Assembly: GCF_029227915.1 (NCBI RefSeq) | Contig: NC_079888.1 | Coordinates: 13,869,001 to 13,933,000, forward strand | Length of the DNA stretch: 64,000 nucleotides | Origin: Hydractinia symbiolongicarpus | Taxonomy: Eukaryota; Cnidaria; Hydrozoa; Anthoathecata; Hydractiniidae | Direction: 5' to 3' | Shown: piece by piece, positions 7,780 to 16,220 of the stretch | How positions within the stretch are numbered: position 1 is the stretch's first letter | How the letters are laid out: every line of letters starts with the position of its first letter | Position numbers and translations under genes: made by a program | Notes under the pieces: model-generated | Seen by the model: the letters and a program-made list of their open reading frames with translations, nothing else | Told to the model about the DNA's origin: nothing | The model's database searches: none

Positions 7780-9030
7780 TCAGCCTGCACGATACAATAA
7801 TGACATGTTTCCATTCGTTCCAACATGTGGTGCCTTTCCACAAATGATTGCCGATCAACATCCAGATAGATCATCTACTTCTCCATTAATGGCAGCAGAT
7901 ACTAACATATCAACCAGCTCCTCAAATGCGGCCCGGCTCAGGGCACCACTTTGATCCCGCATAGTGTACCGTGTCATTGACCTTACTGCACCAGTAAATG
8001 TCATAAAGGAAGCCACCAATTGAGCATGGGCAATATTGACACTATCACCCGTGACTTTATGTAATTCACGTTGTATTTACATACATGCCGCGGCTATGCT
8101 TATATATCTGATGCACGCATGTAGATGTACCTCTTCGTTCATCTACAAATGAAAGCGTACAAAAATCTCCCAGGGAGCCACCAATAAGGAGATGCTCCAT
8201 GTACCATCATCCTCCCTTGAATATGTAGCATTAATCACATCTTTTTTTCCACAAATAACGAATTTCAACAGTAAATTAGAGGCGTATTGGATTCGCTGGT
8301 ATCGTGCCGGTCGGATTCTATCAACAAAGCTCCCATGTTTTGATTCCGGATCATATGAAAAGTGACTGTCAGGTATTTGGGGGCAATCATCCTCCACAAG
8401 GGCAGGCACAGGGCTCGTTTTGTTGCTAGTGAAAACATCAACGATTCCGAGCCCCACCGGTGATGCTATTGCTACGCCACCATCATTTGAGAAAAATTTA
8501 TTAATGGCCAATTCGATCATATCTGGATGAACTTTAAAATAGAACAATTTGTTAAAATCTAAATAAAGGCGAATTATAGTCGATCTGTCAATTTTGGGAT
8601 GTCGTTCCATCCACTTATTGTGCCGTATCGGATTGGGATTATCAATAACATCAAATGTCCTTATTAGTACATGCAACCTAACCTCCCGTAGACTTGATCC
8701 CACGACATTATCGAGTACCTCGACATCACTAAATGATGTCCTTAGTATATTAATGGGATGTTTGGCTTTCGATGCATCTATAAGTGCTTTCAAACGTGGA
8801 ACACCCTGTGACAGCGTCGAATTAGCATATCCAACTGAATGAAAAGAATTCAACGATAGCTGTGTGCTGGTTTTTCCAATGGATTGTGCTGTTATGATAC
8901 CTACAGTGTCACCACTCTTTGTTTTGCGTGAATTATGATATGATGCAAATTCTTCCGCCAACTTTTTCAATAGCGTCTCATCACGTAGAATCCCCTCCTC
9001 TCCAAATTCGTCTATGGCGGGCTTTATCAT
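7780..9030 (-). pseudogene. RNA polymerase largest-subunit C-terminal part (A''-like), three in-frame stops
   Basis: One uninterrupted frame of 417 codons runs from ATG 9030 to TGA 7780-7782, with in-frame stops at 8143-8145, 8077-8079 and 7855-7857 and no frameshift. Residues 44-52 'GIITAQSIG', 57-67 'QLSLNSFHSVG' (trigger-loop His at 64) and 'GVPRLK' (76-81) are the hallmark Rpb1 domain-5 block. Past the first stop, segments 'RELHKVTGDSVNIAHAQLV', 'GALSRAAFEELVDMLV' and 'IICGKAPHVGT' match the order of the Rpb1/A'' C-terminus. It is far from cellular Rpb1 (the usual Glu-Pro of SIGEP is Lys-Thr) and closer in feel to NCLDV subunits. Length resembles archaeal A'' (Rpo1C). Whether it was stand-alone or truncated by the adjoining repeats is unknown. 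Confidence 0.85.
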
Positions 9031-9052
9031 TTTTTAATAATCATCCACGATT

Positions 9053-10450
9053 GAACTGATTTGGACTTTGACCTTAAAAATCGGATAAGTGGGACAATTG
9101 GACTTCAAGAAATAACATTTTGCTTAATTTGACATGATTGCTGTAATTCAGCGATTATACTGGGCGCTGCGGTAGCGCTTCATTAAAAAACTTAGATAAG
9201 TAAGTCATTTTGTACTGTGGGACCAATCCTAGCCGCTAGCTTGCGCCGAAGGAGTAGAGACATTTTAAAAAACCAAGTTTCATTGACTTTCTAACGGTAT
9301 CACTCCGTTTGAGTTACAACGGTTGCTTCACATCTTCGTAGCAACATGTATTTAGCGATATTATTCCGATATTACTAGGTTGCATCGCTTTTAACAACAA
9401 AACAATTGACTGTGGGACTTAATGGAACTGATTGTGGACTTTGACCTTATAAATCGGATAAGTGGGACAATTGGACTTCAAGAAATAACATTTTCCTTAA
9501 TTTGACATGATTGCTGTAATTCAGCGATTGTACTGGGCGCTGCGGTAGCGCTTCATTAAAAAACTTAGATAAGTAAGTCATTTTGTACTGTGGGACCAAT
9601 CCTAGCCGTTAGCTTGCGCCGAAGGAGTAGAGACATTTTCAAAAACCAAGTTTCATTGACTTTCTAACGGTATCACTCCGTTTGAGTTACAACGGTTGCT
9701 TCACATCTTCGTACCAACATGTATTTAGCGATGTGTTTCTGATATTACCAGGTTGCATCGCTTTTAACAGTGAAACGATTGACTGTGGGACTTAATTGAA
9801 CTGATTTTGGACTTTGAACTTATATTTGCGATAAATGAGATAATTGGGCACCAAGAAGTAACATTCTCCTTTATTTGCCATGGTTGCTGGAATTCAGCGA
9901 TTACACTGAGCGCTGCGGTAGCGCTCCATTTAAAAATTTAAATAAATAAGTCATTTTGTACTGTGGGAACAATCTTTGCCGTTGGCGTGCGCTGAGGAAA
10001 TGGAGACAGTTTCAAAAACTATACTTCATTGAATTTCTAACGGTATCAGTACGTCCAAGAATCAACATTCTTCTTAATTGACATGATTGCTGGAATTCAG
10101 CGATTACACTGAGCGCTGCGTTAGAGCTTCATATAAAAATTTATATAAATAAGTCATTTTGTACTGTGGGACCAATCTTAGCCGTTGCCGCGCGTTGAGG
10201 AAATGTTTCAAAAACTATATGTTTCAAAAACTATATTTCATTGACTTTCTAACGGCATCAGTCCGTTTGAGTTACAACGGGTGCGTCACATATACGTACC
10301 AACATGTATTTAGCGATATTATTCCGATATTACTAGGTTGCATCGCTTTTAACAATGAAACGATTGACTGTGGGACTTAATGGAACTGATTGTGGACTTT
10401 GACCTTATAAATGTGATAATTGAGCCAATTTGACTCCAAGAAATAACATT
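9053..10450. repeat. tandem repeat block, unit about 373 bp, four to five copies
   Basis: Units begin with GAACTGATTTGGACTTTGAC-like sequence at 9053, 9425 and 9798. A partial restart is near 10052 and another start at 10383. Units one and two differ at only a handful of positions. The third and fourth are more diverged and deleted. Each unit holds a small hairpin GCGCT-GCGGT-AGCGC and a conserved TCTAACGGTATCACTCCGTT segment. No coding signal is seen. The block abuts the 5' end of the RNA polymerase frame, so it may have replaced upstream sequence or may be a replication or promoter array of the element. Confidence 0.85.
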
Positions 10451-10535
10451 CTTCTTATGGAGAATTTCTCATGGAGAATTTGATATAATGTGTAGGTCAA
10501 GTAAAAAATAGGGCAGATGGTGTGTTAGATTACCA

Positions 10536-10560
10536 CCACATGGGCTGTATATTTGTGTAC
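10536..10560 (-). pseudogene. possible third HNH 3'-end remnant
   Basis: Twenty-five bases match the 3' end of the HNH gene at 11250-11274 at 22 positions (CCACATGGGCTG then TTTGTGTA), the part coding 'LHYTNMQPMW'. The rest of the gene is absent. It suggests a former third copy between the tandem repeats and HNH copy 2, but the match is short. Confidence 0.4.
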
Positions 10561-10918
10561 GGCAGGAGTACAGCGAGACATAGGGATATCTTGCATAGCA
10601 TTATTTCTAAAACAAAACCCTCGCAAGGGAACCCTCTGGATTTTTTGATGTTTTGTTGTTGTTGTTGTTTGAACCCAGAGTATACTGTGTGAGTATACCA
10701 CTCAGGGCCTTTGGTTTTCCATATCCGATGTGTTTTTTCAGTGCTGTCCTGCTTTGCAGTCTTAATTAGCGTACTTGCTCTTTATACTCTATACAGAATA
10801 TCGTGCTTGTACTACGCATTAATGAAACCCACCTTTTTAAGTGAGCACTTTCAGAGGCCGTTCCCAGCACTGACATTTAACCGGCATTTTGGCACAATTT
10901 TTCCCGACTGTCACAGTG

Positions 10919-11014
10919 TGTGGTAGAAACCGGGGCGAGACGGCCGCCTCCAGGTAAGGCATGGTCTCGCCCGCCCATCCGTACCCTTCAGCCAGGTCTA
11001 AGCCTGCTACCACA
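10919..11014. other. nested inverted repeats, candidate structured RNA or DNA cruciform
   Basis: TGTGGTAG (10919-10926) pairs with CTACCACA (11007-11014). Inside it, GGGCGAGAC (10933-10941) pairs with GTCTCGCCC (10964-10972). CAGG (10993-10996) pairs with CCTG (11003-11006) right beside the closing stem. All stems are perfect, giving a three-way junction in a GC-rich island within AT-rich DNA. The strand is unknown. No match to a known RNA family is claimed. Confidence 0.45.
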
Positions 11015-11240
11015 TTTTTACTATATATCGAGCTTTGTATATAGCTATTCAGTATCACCTTGAGTATTAACTGTGTGAAAATTCACGCATCACTGGTTAG
11101 GTCGTTTACGCATCATACAGAAAACCTCTTGATTATTCAGAAAGGTTTAACATTTCTGATTGGATAAGGCAAATGAGTTTCATCTTGTTTTTACCGATTT
11201 ATACTGAAGAGGAGCTATATCTACAACCTTTCTTGTGATT

Positions 11241-11699
11241 CTACGCGATCCACATGGGCTGCATGTTTGTGTAGTGGAGCCTCACGAGTTGCACTTCTTC
11301 GCTTGGATATACCCCGTTCTCTCTATATTTAATTGGGATTCTGTGGTCAAATTGCCAAGCACCCCTATTGTTCCAGCTCATCCCGTCTATGAATTGATCT
11401 TGGATGTGACCAATGAATGTGCAGATACCGCACCCTATGTATTCGGTGGAGGCTAACTCCGTGTCATGGTTTAGAGCATCGCGAAGCCGCTGGAGAATAA
11501 GTTGATGCATATACCCCAGGAAATCACAATCCCTACAATATCGTTTTCCATGATGGCATTTGTTTCGTTTATATGACGCATTATGACTATCCAAGCATTT
11601 AATACATTGTTTTGTCCGTTGCCCATTACGCTTGTTGATATTGAAATTATCAAGAGATAAAGTTTTTTTGCAGTTTAAATATTTCTTGATTTCTTCCAT
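11241..11699 (-). CDS. HNH endonuclease copy 2, intact (152 aa)
   Basis: Complete ORF from ATG 11699 to TAG. N-terminal 'CIKC' and 'CRDC' pairs with a Cys-His-His cluster suggest zinc binding. The core has 'GCGICTFIGHIQDQF', 'WQFDHRIPIKY' and 'LHYTNMQPMW', giving the His and Asn of an HNH fold. It follows polymerase B on the same strand, 111 bp downstream, with its own palindrome and TGTCCAAAA motif. Unlike copy 1 and the core genes it carries no lesion. The domain is known from giant-virus and phage homing-type nucleases. A role in spreading flanking DNA is inference. Confidence 0.85.
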   Translation of the reverse strand: MEEIKKYLNCKKTLSLDNFNINKRNGQRTKQCIKCLDSHNASYKRNKCHHGKRYCRDCDFLGYMHQLILQRLRDALNHDTELASTEYIGCGICTFIGHIQDQFIDGMSWNNRGAWQFDHRIPIKYRENGVYPSEEVQLVRLHYTNMQPMWIA

Positions 11700-11709
11700 T
11701 TTTTGTTAC

Positions 11710-11744
11710 TTTTGTAAGGTATCACCTTACAAAACTTTTGGACA
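11710..11744 (-). promoter_or_regulatory. palindrome plus TGTCCAAAA motif upstream of HNH copy 2
   Basis: Perfect 11-bp arms TTTTGTAAGGT (11710-11720) and ACCTTACAAAA (11724-11734), then AAAACTTTTGGACA (11731-11744), 32 bp before the ATG. Thirteen of fourteen motif bases match the block before HNH copy 1, while the palindrome arms differ in sequence but keep pairing. It may be a promoter/operator or the 3' hairpin of polymerase B, which ends at 11811. Confidence 0.55.
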
Positions 11745-11810
11745 AACCCCACACTATTCTTACATAAGTGGAAAGGTGTGCACGTTATCCTCATGCACAA
11801 CCCTTTTATC

Positions 11811-14800
11811 TTAAAACGCTGATAGACCCAGCTTATGTTGCTGATATGTGATCATCTCCTGGTTATGAACCCGGAAGCCTACATTTTTTGCAGTGTCCAA
11901 ATCTCCTTTTAATGCTCCCATGTATCTTGACCATGTCACTTCGTTCTGCCTTTTCGACATGGCCTTGCAGGAGAATTTCGTGCCATTTTTACCTTCGACG
12001 AAGTAGCATTTGGCTGTCAGCGCTATCATTCTGGATCCGATGAATTCTTCTTTGAATAACCCTCCGGTTCTACTCGAGTGTTTGTTACTAACAAGCCAAT
12101 TAGCCACTGCCTCATCGTACTGCTCGATTAATTCGGGACGAACAACGTCACGTAGGTTATTTCAAGAGATTGCAAAATAAGCACTATCAGTATCCATATA
12201 CACATATTCAAAATTTCGTCGATCTACATATTTGTCGAGATAATTATAGTAAAATTCGAGCATGCGCAATTTAGCTAATTGATACACAAGGATTCCACAT
12301 TGATACGCCCTATTTATGGAAACGCCTTGTTTAAGGCTATCAGGGATCTCTCTAACCACAAATAACGGGGACATTTCACTGAATGTTTCGTACAACTCAG
12401 TAGGCACTTCAATATCAACTTGGGCAAACCCGAAGAGATCTCCGTCTTAATGCTCTGCACCAGATTATCTAATTCTCCAACAAGGTTTGCCATCTTTATC
12501 AGCTTCTCCTTACCACAAGGGAAATATTGCAGTAGTGTGCTTGAGTAGAGCATATTGGCGTCATAGCCGAGTATAGTCTTGCACTTATTTAGCACTATGT
12601 GAGCGAGTACCTGTCACATCCCTCTCGTGGTACCTGCAAAATAGGATCGCTGGGCCACCTACCATCCCCGTTTGCAGGAGCTCGTACGCCTCGTTCTTTG
12701 TACAATATTTACAATCCTTTTGAACCTGTTTACAATACTCGCATCGGGCTTTGGTGCAACAAGCCTCACATTTATGCTTACAGGGATCCCCCGGGGCATA
12801 AAGCTTTATATCCGGGTTCAACCACAATGATTTGTTAAATACATACAGTATGACACACTCGGGATGCTAAAAGCATCTTTCAAAATGTCAATTTCATCCT
12901 CATAATAAGTGTTGCGGGTCTTGTCTACAGCCTCGATAAATGGGACAACGTCAGCCATGTTGTATTGTGCTAACCAATCAAGCATCGTGACGCATCCTCT
13001 TTTAAAAAACTTATTCCTAAACGTATGGTAATCTTCAAGTGATAGTGTATTTTTACCACTGAGTGTGCTATAAAACGTCTCATGATCGACTGGGCCCACA
13101 TGGTTCAACCTTCCATAGCATGTTAGCCATTCGTACGGAAACATTAATTTTTTGAGATCACAATCCAATGATTTGCACCATCTTTCATAACTCAAGCCTG
13201 GCGCCAGAAAATTCTTAATATCGATAAATTTGAACCTCGAGGTGGTTAGAAACATGTAGTCGTTGTCTTTTTTCGCCACTTTGAAATTATCATCATCCGA
13301 AATTCGTTCGACAAAATACCGCTTTATTATGTTGATATCGTATTTACCACTATTGAAACCTATCACCGTCACTTGATGTACCCATTCATGCCAACCATTT
13401 TGAGTTTGTTCCGGGAGCATATCGAAATCATCCGACTTGGGATATATCAGTTCAACTTCTTGGACAATCCGGTTCTGTCTCTGCTCCAGTTGCTCAACAA
13501 ATTTTTCCACAAGCACCTTTGGGTCTTCATTCATGATGAAGGTAGGATGTTCTTGTAAGCTATCGTGGATGGCTACGCTGACGGGTATATGCTCGGAGAT
13601 ATATGTTAAATCAGGCGTTTGCTGCTGATTCAAGGGTTCCAGGAGAGCCTTGAAATCAAATACAATGAAGTGAGGATATGGTCGAATTTTTTTCCTGAAT
13701 AACCTCTTAGCCTTGGGAGGCTTTTCGCACTCCCATGCAGTGACAAGATTGTACCCCAGCCCTCGAATGTGGTCTTCTTTAAATTTGGTACGATTGAAAT
13801 TATTTTTATCTACGTTGGTCGCTGTGGTTGACATGGGCATCCGTGCCATTTACAACCGTGGTATTAATATACTGTTTTTGTGTGAGGATCATACCCATCT
13901 ACCCTATAAACTTCCTTACTACCATCGCGTATCACACGTTCTCCCCCATGTCCACAAAGCGCATGATGTATATGTCGGCCTGTTTGCTCTGACGTGGCCT
14001 CAATCCATTGACAACCCGCGTAACTGAAACCTTTATCGGGGTAGAATACCCTCTCCGAGCTACTCTGCATCCGCTCGATCCCTTACAGCCAAACAACTCT
14101 AAAAGCATAAATTGTCTGTTCTAGCATCTTCACCGTCCATGGCATAGATACATCTTTTTCTGCGCAGCCAATCAGGTAGGAGTCCACATCCAAGTAGGGG
14201 TTCCCTCGTAGAAATTATTTTGATCTGAACGTGCTTGAATATTATTTTACCTTCATATGCACCTGGTGTTTCAATAGTTCTATCGGGTGGCAAGTAGGCT
14301 TTCGTCCAAAATTCAGCATCTTCAACATCCAGGCGCTACATTTCACATTCATCCATAAAAGCCTCGATTTCACCCATACTTGATATTGACTTTGAGCTCT
14401 TTGTCTTGTGGTAATTGGCCACATCGCCACCGCCTCGATAAATCTCACAGCTGAAACTGTATATCACCTTCACACGCATATCTACGTGTGGTGTGATTTT
14501 TAACATTATGGTATCTGTCAATGGTTGGTTAAGGTTATTATTAAAACGCCACGTCTTGATGCGGTTTCCTTCTTCAAACATTTCCACGTCATAATCCTCC
14601 CTCGCTTCTTCTTCAACTTCTCCCTTTAACGTATTTTTTGTACCGTTATAGAGTGAAAGGATACGATTGTTTATCGATTTAAAGGCTTTATGTACCGGTT
14701 ACTTAATACCTTCCTGTACATACGATAATAGCCAGTCCGACCATTCTCGCAGCTTGCTCTTAACTACAGGACGTGTCCTTTTTATCTCCTGATGTTCGAA

Positions 14801-15037
14801 CATGTTCATTGCCTCGAGCGTGGGTACGTGTGGCTCGATCTTACTCCTAATAGGTCGGGATCTGGCCATCTCTTGTTGCTCAAAGATATCCATAGCTTGT
14901 GGTGAGAATGGGGTAGAAGCGGGTCCTGGAGCATTCTCTAATAAACCAATGACGTCTGCCTTACGAAACTTTGAATAACCTTTAATCCCTCGGGTTTTTC
15001 CAATGACGTGTAATTGTTTTACAGTATATGAATTCAT
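11811..15037 (-). pseudogene. protein-primed-type DNA polymerase B with SAP-like N-terminus, heavily broken
   Basis: ATG 15037 opens a SAP-like helix-loop-helix ('GYSKFRKADVIGLLE'). TAA at 14699-14701 interrupts, and the same frame continues. Later blocks are 'ITPHVDMRVKVIYSFSC' (about 14500), 'ETPGAYEGKIIF' and 'IYAMDGEDARTDNLC' (14293-14099), then after a deletion 'GFSYAGCQWIE' (14070-13864), another stop, and 'HGCKWHGC'. The exonuclease domain (13849-12818) has 'FIVFDFKA' (Exo I, expected Glu is Lys), 'GFNSGKYDINI' (Exo II) and 'YNMADVVPF' (Exo III). A Cys-rich linker follows. Polymerase motif A 'GYDANMLYSS' lies near 12560 and motif C 'YMDTDS' near 12180. The segment that should hold motif B is missing. 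It would replicate the element, but this copy cannot. Confidence 0.9.
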
Positions 15038-15089
15038 ACTTATTTATATACAGAGCTCAACCAAAAACATTATAATTTTGTTGATGTCA

Positions 15090-15108
15090 GCATATATAGT
15101 ATATATGC
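15090..15108. promoter_or_regulatory. 19-bp palindrome upstream of polymerase B
   Basis: GCATATATA (15090-15098), one base, TATATATGC (15100-15108): perfect. It lies 53 bp upstream of the polymerase ATG, with a TGATGACGTCAT palindrome a little further upstream (about 15123-15134). TA-rich palindromes arise easily, so a promoter role is only suggested. Confidence 0.3.
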
Positions 15109-15244
15109 CTTTGCGCATGCGTTGATGACGTCATATATTTATGGTATATATTATTATGTGTAGGTATTAATATTTAGGGAATTTCCCTTGATCGTCGACT
15201 GTATTTATAAAAACTGGGTATATTCACTCCTTACTACTACTGGT

Positions 15245-16220
15245 TTATCCTTCAGGAGGGTAAAGGCCCCCAACACGATACCATATTTGACCACAGATAC
15301 GAAAGCATGGTGGTCCATGGCCAGGTGGGGGGCGAAGGTTGGCTCCAAAAGAAGCAATTGCAACGTCACTATTATACTTACGTATATTTGCTTGAAAATT
15401 TAGTGCCTGTGCAGTATCATTGTTTATTAAAAGTTGTCTTAGCTGCTCAGGGTAAGGAGCCAAATTATTAAGGGCAGCTTTGCCATTATGGCAACATTTA
15501 AAACACCCTTAATTTTCAAACTTTAGAGCTTGACAATACTCACATTTTTTCCATAATGCCTTAATAAAAAACATTAGGTAATACATGTTGACGTGCAACA
15601 TTATAATATGAGCATTTCTGCGAGCACGAACAGCAAAATGTCGTCGAGCATTCACCTGTCTTCTATTCGCAACCTGCTCAACATTCTGCCTTTTTCGAGC
15701 AACAGCTAGCCTATTAGCATTTTGGGCACGTTTATTGGCAGCGTGATCAGGATTTTCTGAAAGACGAGCAGCAGTTTGCCTTTCAGCATTTCGAACACGT
15801 CTATTGACAGCCTGGTCAGGATTTTCTAAGCGACGTGCAGAAGTTTGCCTTTCAGCATCTCGAGCACGCCTATTGGCAGCTTGCTCATTACTTTTAGCAT
15901 TGCGAATTGCTGCCTGCCTTATAGCATCACTGTGATGCCTGCTGTTAACTTGGTCAACAGTTTCAGTACAACGCAAAGATGCAACACGTTGCGCAAGCCT
16001 ATATCTAGCTAAAGACACATCATCATTAATTAATGCACGTGGTATAGCATTTACCTGCAATTCATGTGGCGATTCAATATGTTAAGGAATATGTGGCATT
16101 TGGCCCATAATGAGACCTACTAATCTCTGATTATTTTCAAGGCGTTGCAAGACAAACCTACCAGCATTATTGAAAAGCCTAAAACCACGTACATGGTTGT
16201 TATTGTTATTGCTACTCTTT
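15245..16220 (-). pseudogene. Helitron-type protein N-terminal part, truncated
   Basis: The upstream part holds four 23-residue repeats built on 'NPDQAVNRRVRNAERQTAAR' (about 15690-15930) followed by 'CEYCQALKFE'. After a frame break come 'CCHNGK', then 'NIRKYNSDVAIASFGANL' and 'FRICGQIWYRVGGLYPPEG', the block that precedes the Rep/helicase part of Helitron proteins in many animals. Stops occur near 16081, 15509 and 15245. The reading ends just after 'PPEG', so the Rep and helicase domains are absent. It abuts the right flank of the Polinton. Confidence 0.75.

Larger units (their letters stand above)
1..15060. mobile_element. Polinton/Maverick-type virus-like element, left end off-window, decayed
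   Basis: Recognisable pieces of a DJR-type capsid protein, a DDE integrase with a chromo-like tail, an A32/FtsK-type packaging ATPase and a protein-primed-type DNA polymerase B lie together, which is the Polinton core set. Plus-strand genes occupy 1-4029 and minus-strand genes 4126-15037, apart from the minus ORF at 742-1368, so integrase converges on the long minus block. No adenain-type protease and no penton was recognised. They may lie left of base 1 or be lost. The right terminal repeat could not be identified because its partner is outside the window. Most core genes carry stops, frameshifts or deletions, so the copy cannot be functional as it stands. An RNA polymerase fragment and HNH nucleases are unusual cargo. 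Confidence 0.9.

Noticed and set aside
1360-9030. Stop-codon readthrough or a variant genetic code explaining the in-frame stops in capsid, HNH, ATPase and RNA polymerase frames
   Set aside because: TAA, TAG and TGA are all involved and neighbouring genes also have frameshifts and deletions, so ordinary decay is simpler.
7780-9030. A host RNA polymerase gene or processed copy that fell into the region
   Set aside because: The motifs are too divergent from cellular Rpb1 (SIGKT in place of SIGEP, LNSFHSVG), there is no poly-A tail, and it sits in compact viral-style order with the other minus genes. Only a phylogeny can settle it.
9053-10450. Polinton terminal inverted repeat
   Set aside because: The units are direct tandem repeats in the middle of the element, with element genes on both sides.
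10837-11058. 73-codon minus ORF upstream of HNH copy 2
   Set aside because: It overlaps the nested stems exactly and starts and ends without context. The structure explains the open frame better.
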